A stretch of DNA of 10,797 nucleotides from DATECU01 sp035286745. Its GTDB lineage: Bacteria; Acidobacteriota; Vicinamibacteria; Fen-336. A program made the position numbers and the translations under genes. The DNA lies in contig DATECU010000091.1 of the NCBI GenBank assembly GCA_035286745.1, positions 1 to 10,797 of the forward strand, written 5' to 3'. A model generated the notes under the pieces. The model had not been told where the DNA came from and ran no database searches. It was given only the letters and a program-made list of their open reading frames with translations. Shown one piece after another: positions 1 to 6,447 of this stretch (within the stretch, counting starts at the first letter, position 1; each line of letters opens with the position of its first letter).

Positions 1-339
1 GCCCCAAGGCGACCCGCGGAACCCGCGTACACTGCCCCGGCGCCGGCCACTCAGCCGGCGCGCCCCCTGCCTGCGCCACCGCAGCCGGTGGCCCCGCCCG
101 GTGCACCCCCCGCCCCCTCGGTGGGGGGCATGGCGGTCGCAGAGGCCGCCGAGATCCTCGGCCTGTGGCCAGGGACTCCGGCCGACGAGGTTCGCCGTCG
201 CTATCAGAAGATGTACAACGACTTCCAGATCCGATTGACGAACGCCCCCACCCCCAGCCTCAAGCGGATGTACCAGAAGAACATCCAGGACCTGCGCACT
301 GCCTGCGAGGTCCTGTCCCCGGGCGCCGTCACCTCGTAG
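1..339 (+). CDS. C-terminal end of a Pro/Ala-rich protein with a degenerate J-domain-like module (5' partial)
   Basis: The frame is open from base 1 and stops at TAG 337-339, so the start lies outside the window; the GTG at 88 is in frame but lies inside the low-complexity stretch and has no ribosome site. The first ~43 visible residues are a Pro/Ala/Gly linker. From about base 130 there is a helical module: an ILGL helix, then TPADEVRRRYQKMY, then NAPTPSLKRMYQKN and DLRTACEVL. This resembles a J domain (helix I with LGL, a charged helix II with RRRY, a final helix ending in A-x-E-V-L), but the HPD tripeptide needed to stimulate Hsp70 ATPase is absent; the corresponding place reads N-D-F. Inference: a J-like docking module at the end of a larger multi-domain protein, not an active DnaJ co-chaperone. 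It is on the same strand as the coiled-coil genes, 168 nt upstream; whether they are linked in function is not shown. Confidence 0.7.
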   Translation, partial: APRRPAEPAYTAPAPATQPARPLPAPPQPVAPPGAPPAPSVGGMAVAEAAEILGLWPGTPADEVRRRYQKMYNDFQIRLTNAPTPSLKRMYQKNIQDLRTACEVLSPGAVTS

Positions 340-409
340 CCCCCTCTCGCCACGCCCGCCCCGGGGCCTCCTCGTGCCCCTTCCAACCTGATTGAGCTAC
401 GCACCCCAA

Positions 410-425
410 AGTGACGTCGCTCACA
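410..425 (+). promoter_or_regulatory. CRP-like operator candidate upstream of cassette 1
   Basis: The site reads AGTGA-CGTCGC-TCACA, nine of ten matches to the CRP/Vfr family consensus TGTGA-N6-TCACA with the correct 6-nt spacer. It lies about 83 nt before the A1 start codon, in the only non-coding gap before cassette 1. A second GTGA/TCAC inverted repeat with a 3-nt spacer lies at 471-483. I could not find a convincing -10/-35 pair at the distance expected for a class I or class II site, so this is a motif match only. Confidence 0.4.
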
Positions 426-487
426 CCGCCCTCAGGAAAACCGGTGGAGCCGTGAGCAAAACCGACCCGGGGTGACTCTCACCAGGG

Positions 488-502
488 TAAGGAGGTTCCT
501 TA
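488..502 (+). promoter_or_regulatory. Strong Shine-Dalgarno of A1 inside a small hairpin
   Basis: TAAGGA (488-493), spacer GGT, and TCCTTA (497-502) form a perfect 6-bp inverted repeat that contains the near-ideal ribosome site AAGGAGG (489-495). The A1 ATG follows at 508. The pairing would hide the first five bases of the ribosome site, so the leader could limit or condition translation. The AU-containing 6-bp stem is weak, and the 3-nt loop is tight. Confidence 0.5.
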
Positions 503-507
503 GAGCC

Positions 508-1401
508 ATGGCAAGTGAAATCAACGAGATGTTCGAGCAGGCGGCTCGGGAGTGCGAGGGCCTCACCAAGGAGTGTGACAGCGCGTCCGAGGCGATCGAT
601 TCGCTGGCAGACCGCGCCGATGCCCTGGGTGACCGGGTGGAGCTGGAAAGCGAGAAGCTCCACGACGCTCTCGAGGACTTGGTGGATCGGATCAAGGAGG
701 CCGAGGAGGGGCTGGAGAGCAAGGGTGAGGACACGCGCAGCAAGCTGGGCGATCTGCAGGAGAAGTCCAGCGACGTCGAGGAGCGCGTGAACGAGATGCT
801 GGAGAAGGTCCAGGAGATCCTCAAGCAGATGGAGGATCAGAAGAAGGAGCTGAACGACTCCCTCAAGGACGCCCAGGACAAGGCTGAGGAGGAGCTCGAT
901 AAGCTCTCCGAGAGCATCGGCGATCTCCAGGAGAAGGCTGAGAAGCACCTGGAAGAGGCTCAGGAGCAGATGACCCAGTTCCACGATCACGTGGATCAGG
1001 TCAAGAGCGCCCTGGAGGACAAGAAGGACGACCTCAAGGGCACCATGGACGAGTTCGAAGGCGACCTCAAGGAAAAGCTGGGTTCCCTGGTCGAGGACTT
1101 CGAGAAGGTGATGAGCGACGGCGAACAGGCCGTGAACGACCTTCAGGAAAACCTCGGCAACATGGCGGAAGAGGCGCTGAACGCCTTGACCGACAAGTTC
1201 ACCCAGGCCGTCGTCGACGCTCTGGGCGAGAACTTCCAGCCCCTGCAGGAGGCCTTTGGGCTGTTCGAGCAGCTCTCCGACATGTGCGGAGGCAACCTTC
1301 AGGACAGCATCGGCCAGTTCACCGAAAAAATCGAGGCCATTGTCGAGCTGGTGGAAGCCATCGAGCCCATCGTCGACCTGGTCCGGCAGTTCCTCGGCTA
1401 G
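508..1401 (+). CDS. Coiled-coil protein A1 (297 aa), first gene of cassette 1
   Basis: No named family recognised. The start is set at ATG 508, which follows AAGGAGG at 489-495 and matches the N-terminus of its paralogue A2; an in-frame GTG at 472 lies upstream of the ribosome site. The protein is nearly all E/K/D/L/Q heptad-like helix from residue 3 to about 210, followed by a less charged region and an aliphatic C-terminal helix ending EPIVDLVRQFLG. It has no signal peptide or membrane span, so a cytoplasmic location is likely. Signatures shared with A2: SEINE at 3-7 (A2 AEINE), R-I-K-E-A-E-E-G-L at 61-69 (A2 R-L-D-E-A-E-E-E-L, offset by one residue) and the C-terminal tip. It contains 24 Lys and only 7 Arg. 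Cysteines at 16, 23 and 260 are not kept in A2. B1 follows after 28 nt. Inferred role: structural subunit of a filament or scaffold. Confidence is high that the gene is real and low for any function. Confidence 0.93.
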   Translation: MASEINEMFEQAARECEGLTKECDSASEAIDSLADRADALGDRVELESEKLHDALEDLVDRIKEAEEGLESKGEDTRSKLGDLQEKSSDVEERVNEMLEKVQEILKQMEDQKKELNDSLKDAQDKAEEELDKLSESIGDLQEKAEKHLEEAQEQMTQFHDHVDQVKSALEDKKDDLKGTMDEFEGDLKEKLGSLVEDFEKVMSDGEQAVNDLQENLGNMAEEALNALTDKFTQAVVDALGENFQPLQEAFGLFEQLSDMCGGNLQDSIGQFTEKIEAIVELVEAIEPIVDLVRQFLG

Positions 1402-1429
1402 CGGCCCAGGAGAGGAGAGGAGTTGAGTC

Positions 1430-2413
1430 ATGGCAGCAGATAGGGACGACGGACTCGACAAGCTGGAAGCCTTCATTTCGACCGTGGGCGAGATCGCAAG
1501 CGCCTACCAGGAGGCCTCCGACAAGCTCGACAACATCGAGGATGCCCTGGACAAGGCCGAGGACGACGCCGAGGAGAAGATCGACGGCTTCAAGGACGCG
1601 GTCACGGACTTCAACGAGAAGTTCGTCTCCACCCACCAGGAGACCCTGGCGGGCTTGGACCAGATCATCGAGTCGGTGGGCAAGATCGTCGACGAGCGCC
1701 TGGCCGAGGCCATCAAGACCATCGAAGAGATCGAGAGCGATCTCGACGAGGCGTGCGAGGACCATCGCGACAACCTCCAGAAGGAGTTCGACGACCTCTC
1801 GACCGACGGCTACGAGGCCGTGTCGACGGGCGTCGAGGAAGTGGACAGCACGGTCGGCGACCTCGAGGACTCGGCCAAAGAAGACTTCGACGGCATGGAG
1901 GACACCGTCGAGGGCCTGCGGCGCGACGCCGAAGCGGCCCGGAACGACACCGTCGACACCTTCGAAGACGTCGACGACAACATCAGTGAGAGCGTCACCA
2001 ACTCCGCCGAAAGCGCTTTCGAGACCTTCTCGAACGGCCTGGACAGCGGCAACCAGGACATCTCGACCGGCCTAACGGACATTCTGGGTTCGCTGACCGA
2101 GGGCTTCAGCCTGTTCTCGAGCAGCTCCGACGACATCGGGACCCAGCTCATGGACATGGGCAAGGAGATCCTCGACAACGCCATCGAGAACATCAAGGAC
2201 GAGCTGATGCAGCAGCTCGAGGACGCCTTCAAGGAGATGATCGAGGAGTTCGTCAGGGAGCTGATCGAAGACGTGATTGAGAGCATCGTCATGATGGGCG
2301 TTGGCCAGGCCATCACCACGGCCTTGGCGCCCTACGTCCCGATCCTGGCGGCGTGCAAGGCGATCGTTGGCGTGATCAACGACCTCTTGGACGCTCTGAA
2401 TCTCGGCTTCTAG
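1430..2413 (+). CDS. Acidic coiled-coil protein B1 (327 aa), second gene of cassette 1
   Basis: No named family recognised. ATG 1430 follows a repeated purine-rich ribosome site (AGGAG units at 1408-1422). The N-terminus carries the family signature GLDKLEAF (residues 8-15; B2 has GLGNLEAF at 10-17), and DERL at 88-91 matches DERL at 90-93 in B2. Residues 20-200 are very Asp/Glu-rich amphipathic helix. Residues ~200-240 are Ser/Gly-rich and probably flexible. From ~245 a helix becomes steadily more hydrophobic (FVRELIEDVIESIVMMGVG, then APYVPILAACKAIVGVINDL) and ends LNLGF. The last part aligns gaplessly with B2 (P301, P304, L306, A307, A308, D321). The C-terminal ~70 residues are the most apolar segment of any protein in the cassettes and may bind a membrane or form the oligomer core; no clean transmembrane span with positive flanks is seen. 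A hairpin directly follows the stop codon. Confidence 0.93.
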   Translation: MAADRDDGLDKLEAFISTVGEIASAYQEASDKLDNIEDALDKAEDDAEEKIDGFKDAVTDFNEKFVSTHQETLAGLDQIIESVGKIVDERLAEAIKTIEEIESDLDEACEDHRDNLQKEFDDLSTDGYEAVSTGVEEVDSTVGDLEDSAKEDFDGMEDTVEGLRRDAEAARNDTVDTFEDVDDNISESVTNSAESAFETFSNGLDSGNQDISTGLTDILGSLTEGFSLFSSSSDDIGTQLMDMGKEILDNAIENIKDELMQQLEDAFKEMIEEFVRELIEDVIESIVMMGVGQAITTALAPYVPILAACKAIVGVINDLLDALNLGF

Positions 2414-2431
2414 CCCAAGGCGATCCTTGGG
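2414..2431 (+). terminator. Hairpin abutting the B1 stop codon (attenuator or processing site)
   Basis: CCCAAGG (2414-2420), loop CGAT, CCTTGGG (2425-2431): a perfect 7-bp stem that can be extended by a G-U and an A-U pair, followed by GTTTC. It begins at the base after the B1 stop and ends 19 nt before the C1 ATG. It lacks a full U-tract, so a partial terminator, an mRNA-stabilising 3' end or a cleavage site is more likely than a complete terminator, because C1 has no obvious promoter of its own. Confidence 0.5.
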
Positions 2432-2450
2432 TTTCATGGGGGATTGAACG

Positions 2451-3386
2451 ATGGCAAGCGTTGTTGAGGTAATGGGACAGGTTTCGGACGCGCTCCCGCC
2501 CCTGACGCCGAAGATTCAGGAGGTCGTGGCACGCGGAGAAGAGGTCAAGAAGGCCGCCGAGGAGACCCTCGAGGACTTCGAGGAGACCGAGAAGAAGGCC
2601 AAGGACCTCTTCGAGAAGATCGAGGACGCCCTGGACGAGTGCCAGAAGGAGAACGAGCAGCAGCTCCAGGACCTCGAACAGGCCATTGACCAACTCGAGC
2701 AGACCGCGATCGAGAAGCTCGAGAAGGAAATGGAAGACGCGAGGAACGACGTCAAGGAGGCCGTCGACAAGCTCAAGCAGGCCATGGGTGGCCTCCAGGA
2801 GAAGCTCTCCGACGAGTTGGACGAGGTCAAGCAGGGCGCCGACGACTTCAAGGGAGCCATGGATGCCGTCGGCGACCAGGTCGAGGATGGCAAGCAGAAG
2901 CTGTCGGACGCCTTGGACACCGTCAAGGAGGAGACCGACAGCCTCCAGGAGAAGCTGAAGTCGGCCAAGGAAGCGATCAACGAAGAGATCAACAACATGG
3001 CCTCCAAGATGCAGGAGCTGCAAAGCGAGGCCGAGAGCAAGATCGGCGAGATGGTGAGTGAGTCCAACGAGGCCCAGGAGGCCCTGGGCGGCAACCTCTC
3101 CGACACGCTCCAGAACGTCATCCAGCAGCAGGTTGACGAGATGGTTCAGGAGATGACGTCCAAGATCAGCGAGGAGCTGAAGGGTCTGCTCGAAGAAGCC
3201 ATGGGTACGGTCAAGGAGACCCTGGGCGGCCTGGCCGAACAGGTCTTCGGTTCCAAGGAGAGCTCGCAGGGTTCGCGCTCGGCGCTGGAACCCATCTTCG
3301 ACCAGGTGGAGAGCATGCTCGACCCGATCGCCACCGTCATCGATGCCATCAAGGCCGCGGCCAGCTTGGTCGGTCTCGAGCTGTAG
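2451..3386 (+). CDS. Coiled-coil protein C1 (311 aa), third gene of cassette 1
   Basis: No named family recognised. ATG 2451 is preceded by GGGGGA at 2438-2443 with 7-nt spacing. After a short N-terminal helix with a Pro-containing turn (ALPPLTPKIQ, residues 14-23; C2 has VLPALPARLQ at 16-25), the protein is a long E/K/D/Q-rich helix to about residue 250. It then has a short non-helical stretch (FGSKESSQGSRS, ~266-277) and a C-terminal helix ending in AAASLVGLEL. That end matches C2 closely (SAASLVGIPF), the strongest local identity between the two cassettes. Lysine greatly outnumbers arginine (three Arg). There is one cysteine, at 64, not kept in C2. No signal peptide or transmembrane segment. 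D1 follows 42 nt downstream. Inferred role: structural subunit working with A1, B1 and D1. Confidence 0.93.
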   Translation: MASVVEVMGQVSDALPPLTPKIQEVVARGEEVKKAAEETLEDFEETEKKAKDLFEKIEDALDECQKENEQQLQDLEQAIDQLEQTAIEKLEKEMEDARNDVKEAVDKLKQAMGGLQEKLSDELDEVKQGADDFKGAMDAVGDQVEDGKQKLSDALDTVKEETDSLQEKLKSAKEAINEEINNMASKMQELQSEAESKIGEMVSESNEAQEALGGNLSDTLQNVIQQQVDEMVQEMTSKISEELKGLLEEAMGTVKETLGGLAEQVFGSKESSQGSRSALEPIFDQVESMLDPIATVIDAIKAAASLVGLEL

Positions 3387-3428
3387 GCTCAGGCATCTTA
3401 ACCAGATTGAGAAGAGCGGAGGATCAAA

Positions 3429-4337
3429 GTGGCTGACCTCGAAACGGCAGGAACAGATCTCCTGGAGAAGATCAAGGAGCTGATGCCTCAGTTCGACACG
3501 GCTGAGAAGACCTTCTCGCAAGTCGAGAAGAAGCTGGAGAAGGCCCAGGAGACCCTGGAGCAGGACTGGAAGAGCGTCGAAGAGGCCGGCGAGGCCTTCA
3601 TCGATCAGGTGGGCAAAGAGCGCAACGACATCAACTCCGAGGTTCAGGAGTCCAAGCAGTCGATCGCCGAGCTGAAGGCCAAGGTGCTGGAGAGCGCAAA
3701 AGAGGCCAAGGAAAAGGTCGACGACACCAACGATGAGATCGAGGAGTTCGAGGAAGCGGTCAAGGACCTCGAGCCCAAGGTCGAAGCGGTGATGAAGAAG
3801 GTGGACGAGGCCGCCAAGAGCCTGAAGCAGAAGGCCGACTCCATCAAGGAAGACCTGGAGAAGGCCGCCTCCGAGGTGTCCGACTTCCTGGAAAACGAGA
3901 TCGTGAACGCCTTCAAGGAGTTCCAGACGGAGATCGAAGAGCGGACCGACGCGCTCAAGACCTACGTCACCGATGAGGCCGTGCCCTCGATGGAAGAGAA
4001 GCACAGCGACCTCACCGAGAAGCTCACCGACTTCACGAAGCAACTCGGGGACAAGATGGAGGAGACGGGCAAGAACGCCACCGAATCGGCGACCGAAGCC
4101 CTGGGCGGCTGCTTCGAGCAGCACCGCCAGACCTTCGAGCAGATCATGCAACTGGGAGAGACCATCTCGGGGGTTCTGGAAACGCTGTCGGGCGGCGTCG
4201 ACACCGCGGGCGAGGCGGTGGGCGCCGGCAAGGACGCCGTCGACACCGGTGTCGACACCACCAGCGTGGGCCTGAATGCCGTGATCGGGACCATCGAAGA
4301 GCTGATGGAGTTCTTCCAGCGCTTCACGTTCATCTGA
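3429..4337 (+). CDS. Coiled-coil protein D1 (302 aa), last gene of cassette 1
   Basis: No named family recognised. The GTG start at 3429 has GGAGGA at 3418-3423, 5 nt upstream, and gives an MADL N-terminus that matches D2. Residues 5-240 are Lys/Glu-rich coiled coil (31 Lys, 4 Arg). Residues ~245-288 change to a Gly/Thr/Val/Asp amphipathic segment (GVDTAGEAVGAGKDAVDTGV), recalling weakly amphipathic surface-binding helices. The tail is EFFQRFTFI. It aligns gaplessly with D2 over all 302 residues: MADL at 1-4, Trp47, Phe57, DEAxxSL at 126-132, ALxxC at 224-228 and RFxF at 298-301 are shared. The conserved Cys228 and Trp47 are notable in otherwise low-complexity coiled coil. A strong hairpin 15 nt after the stop probably ends the cassette 1 transcript. 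Confidence 0.93.
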   Translation: MADLETAGTDLLEKIKELMPQFDTAEKTFSQVEKKLEKAQETLEQDWKSVEEAGEAFIDQVGKERNDINSEVQESKQSIAELKAKVLESAKEAKEKVDDTNDEIEEFEEAVKDLEPKVEAVMKKVDEAAKSLKQKADSIKEDLEKAASEVSDFLENEIVNAFKEFQTEIEERTDALKTYVTDEAVPSMEEKHSDLTEKLTDFTKQLGDKMEETGKNATESATEALGGCFEQHRQTFEQIMQLGETISGVLETLSGGVDTAGEAVGAGKDAVDTGVDTTSVGLNAVIGTIEELMEFFQRFTFI

Positions 4338-4352
4338 GACTCGCGTTCGCAT

Positions 4353-4391
4353 GCGGGACCCAGGCCCGGATGTCCGGCCCCTGGGTCCCGC
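4353..4391 (+). terminator. Strong hairpin terminator between cassettes 1 and 2
   Basis: A perfect 12-bp stem, GCGGGACCCAGG (4353-4364) with CCTGGGTCCCGC (4380-4391), encloses a second inverted repeat, CCGGA (4366-4370) with TCCGG (4373-4377). It lies 15 nt after the D1 stop. The 3' side reads TCTCCTGT, with only scattered T, so it is a U-poor intrinsic terminator or a hairpin working with Rho. It probably separates transcription of the two cassettes. Confidence 0.7.
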
Positions 4392-4451
4392 TCTCCTGTG
4401 GTGCCGGCTCGCTGCCACAAGGCTCGGCCACCCGGTGACGGCACCGGCGGC

Positions 4452-4480
4452 GGCGAACCCCGCTCGGCCTGAGCTATGAT
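4452..4480 (+). promoter_or_regulatory. Candidate promoter of cassette 2
   Basis: TATGAT at 4475-4480 matches five of six bases of the sigma70-type -10 box in an otherwise very GC-rich gap, placing a start site near 4487, about 68 nt before the A2 ATG. The region 17 nt upstream (4452-4457, GGCGAA) is a poor -35 box, so an activator may be needed. A 6-bp inverted repeat, CCGGTG (4432-4437) and CACCGG (4442-4447), lies just upstream and could be an operator, although such repeats are common in GC-rich DNA. Confidence 0.35.
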
Positions 4481-4554
4481 GCCGGTCACCAACTTCCGGC
4501 CCAGGGGAATCGTCTCCATCTGCGAACCGAGGCCCTGCTAGCGGAGCGCCGACC

Positions 4555-5445
4555 ATGGCCGAGATCAACGAACTCCTGGAACTGGCGAACGAGGAAACCG
4601 GTGCCTTGGCCTCGGATGCGGCCCGGCTGCGCCAGGTCCTGTCCCGCCTCACCGCCTCTTCGGTGTCCATGGAGGAGAGCCTGGAACAGGGCGTCGGCGA
4701 GACCCAGAGACTCATCGCCACCCTCTCGGTGCGACTCGACGAGGCCGAGGAGGAGCTGGGGCGAGAAGCCGCGACCGCCACCGGCCGTCTGGCCGGTGTG
4801 GAGGGCTCGGCGCGCGAGACGCTGGCGGCGGGGCAGCTGCTGGGGTCTCGGGTGAGAGAGGACCTGGGCGCCCTGCGCGGGGAGCGGGAGCAGCTGGGCG
4901 ACGAGCTCATGAAGCAGGGGGAAACCGCTCGCTCCAGTACCTCTCGTTATGCAAAGCACACCCGGGACGCTGACGCCCAGGCCGAGGAGCGGCTGCGGCA
5001 GGTCGAAGGAAGCCTGGCGCTCCTGCGCCAGCAGGCCGAGCAGAATCGGGGTGCCGTGTCCGAGCGAAGGGAGGTGCTGCTGGCGGAGGCCAGGGCGTTC
5101 GAGGCCCGGCTGCGGGGCGACATGCAGCATGTCCTGCGCCTGTACGACGCGTTAGCCGCAGATATCGAACGGCAGTTGCGTGAGCTCCAGGCTTCCGCCC
5201 AGAGCCTCTCCGAGCAGGTGGGGACCCGGCTGGAGCGGAAGCTGTCCCGGGACGCCACCGAGAGCCTGGAGCAGGCCGCCGGGCTCCTGCGGGACGCGCT
5301 TTCCGCCCTGGAGCGGTTCTCCGAGCGGGGCCGCGACCGCGCTTCCGGCCGACTGAGCGAGGTCACGGTCGCGGTTGAAGACGTGGCCCGGACTCTGGAT
5401 CGGATGCAACCGGCGCTCGATCAGGTCAAGCAATACCTTCGCTAG
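4555..5445 (+). CDS. Coiled-coil protein A2 (296 aa), first gene of cassette 2
   Basis: Paralogue of A1; no named family recognised. ATG 4555 has GGAG at 4543-4546, 8 nt upstream. The N-terminus AEINELLELANEE matches A1 SEINEMFEQAARE, and the C-terminus QPALDQVKQYLR matches EPIVDLVRQFLG, with a constant one-residue offset from end to end, so the pair differs by one small indel near the start. The protein is a long Ala/Arg/Glu/Leu helix with no signal peptide or membrane span. It has 39 Arg and 4 Lys, the reverse of A1, and no cysteine. B2 begins 8 nt after its stop, so the genes are almost certainly co-transcribed. Inferred role: the cassette 2 equivalent of A1 in a structural assembly. Confidence 0.92.
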   Translation: MAEINELLELANEETGALASDAARLRQVLSRLTASSVSMEESLEQGVGETQRLIATLSVRLDEAEEELGREAATATGRLAGVEGSARETLAAGQLLGSRVREDLGALRGEREQLGDELMKQGETARSSTSRYAKHTRDADAQAEERLRQVEGSLALLRQQAEQNRGAVSERREVLLAEARAFEARLRGDMQHVLRLYDALAADIERQLRELQASAQSLSEQVGTRLERKLSRDATESLEQAAGLLRDALSALERFSERGRDRASGRLSEVTVAVEDVARTLDRMQPALDQVKQYLR

Positions 5446-5453
5446 GACGCGAG

Positions 5454-6437
5454 ATGGCCGATCCCACAGCGCACGACCAGGGCCTTGGCAACCTGGAGGC
5501 GTTCCTGACCCTGCTCAAGGTGTCCCGGGGGACCATCGCCGAGTTCGAGACCGACCTCGACTCCCGGGCGGATGGCCTGGCCGACGACGCGTCGCGGCTC
5601 GCCTCCCACACCGGCGCCCTGTCCAGCGCCCTCAGTTCCCTGGCGGGCAACCTGTTGGCCGCGCAGCAGCAGGCCGCGGCCGACCTTGGGGCTCTGGTCC
5701 AGGTGGCGGGTGTCACTGCCGACGAACGACTGGGAACCGTGCTGAGCGGCCTGGCGGTCGCGCAAGAGGGCCTCAAGGCCGGGTTCACCAAGGCCCAAGA
5801 CCAGCTCGAGGTCGGCTCCGCCGGGGTCCGTGACAGTCTAACGCGCAGCATGGAGGCTGCCGGCGGCCTGGAAGCGCAGCTTCTGGACCTGGGTTCCGGG
5901 GCCGAGGAGGTCGCGCTCTCTTGCGAGGCGGAGATCAAGACGGCGGCGGCGGCACTGCAAGAGGCGGCGTCCCAGACGCAAGCCACGCTCGACACCGTGA
6001 GCACGTTCTTCTCTGAAGGCCTCACCCGCTACGCAAGCACCGCTTTCGAGAACCTGGCAGCGCATCTGGAAGCCGAGGTCGAGCCCACCCTTGCCGGTCT
6101 CCTCGACGATCTGGGGCGAGCCGTGCTCGCCCTGTTCGAGCGCCTTGACTCGGTGGTGGAGGCGACCGTCGAGGATCTGATCGGGGCTGGGGAGGACGCG
6201 CTGTCTGAGGCCACGCGGTCGATCGAGAACCTGCTCCACACTCGGGAGCGGGAGGAGGCCCGGACCCAGCACGAGATCGGTGATTTCTTGACGGAGAACC
6301 AGCAAACCGGGAACGCGGTGGAGAAAGGCGGGGACACGGTGTCGGCACTGGGCCCCCTCGCCCCACAACTGGCCGCGGCCCGCGAGGTGGCGGAGCGCGT
6401 GCAGGAGATGATGGACGTCTTCGATCCCTTCGCTTGA
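5454..6437 (+). CDS. Coiled-coil protein B2 (327 aa), second gene of cassette 2
   Basis: Paralogue of B1 and exactly the same length. ATG 5454 lies 8 nt after the A2 stop; the ribosome site is weak (GGACG overlapping the A2 stop region), which suggests translational coupling to A2. Shared signatures are GLGNLEAF at 10-17, DERL at 90-93, TAFEN at 196-200 (B1 SAFET at 195-199), and the C-terminal ALGPLAPQLAAAR region at 298-310 (B1 ALAPYVPILAACK), ending DVFDPFA. The middle is Ala/Leu/Gly-rich helix, much less acidic than B1. The end lacks the strongly apolar run seen in B1 at ~275-300, being replaced by a charged stretch (THTREREEAR-like, ~262-270 reading LHTREREEAR). If B1 contacts a membrane through that segment, B2 probably does not. 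No enzyme motif is visible. Confidence 0.92.
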   Translation: MADPTAHDQGLGNLEAFLTLLKVSRGTIAEFETDLDSRADGLADDASRLASHTGALSSALSSLAGNLLAAQQQAAADLGALVQVAGVTADERLGTVLSGLAVAQEGLKAGFTKAQDQLEVGSAGVRDSLTRSMEAAGGLEAQLLDLGSGAEEVALSCEAEIKTAAAALQEAASQTQATLDTVSTFFSEGLTRYASTAFENLAAHLEAEVEPTLAGLLDDLGRAVLALFERLDSVVEATVEDLIGAGEDALSEATRSIENLLHTREREEARTQHEIGDFLTENQQTGNAVEKGGDTVSALGPLAPQLAAAREVAERVQEMMDVFDPFA

Positions 6438-6447
6438 GGAGCCGCCC

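Noticed and set aside
472..507. Upstream GTG start for A1
   Set aside because: It would place the ideal AAGGAGG ribosome site inside the coding region and add residues absent from A2.
421..1476. Minus-strand Leu-rich frame resembling a membrane protein
   Set aside because: Antisense shadow of A1; the apparent hydrophobicity comes only from complementing Glu/Lys codons.
1284..2075. Plus-strand Arg/Ser/Thr-rich frame
   Set aside because: Out-of-frame reading of B1 in GC-rich DNA; low-complexity Arg-rich sequence, no ribosome site, and B1 has a paralogue of equal length.
2376..4910. Long minus-strand frame of 844 codons, very Leu-rich
   Set aside because: It is the mirror of GAG/AAG-rich coiled-coil codons, which read CTC/CTT on the other strand. 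It runs across three plus-strand gene starts, two hairpins and the 4338-4554 gap, and has no ribosome site.
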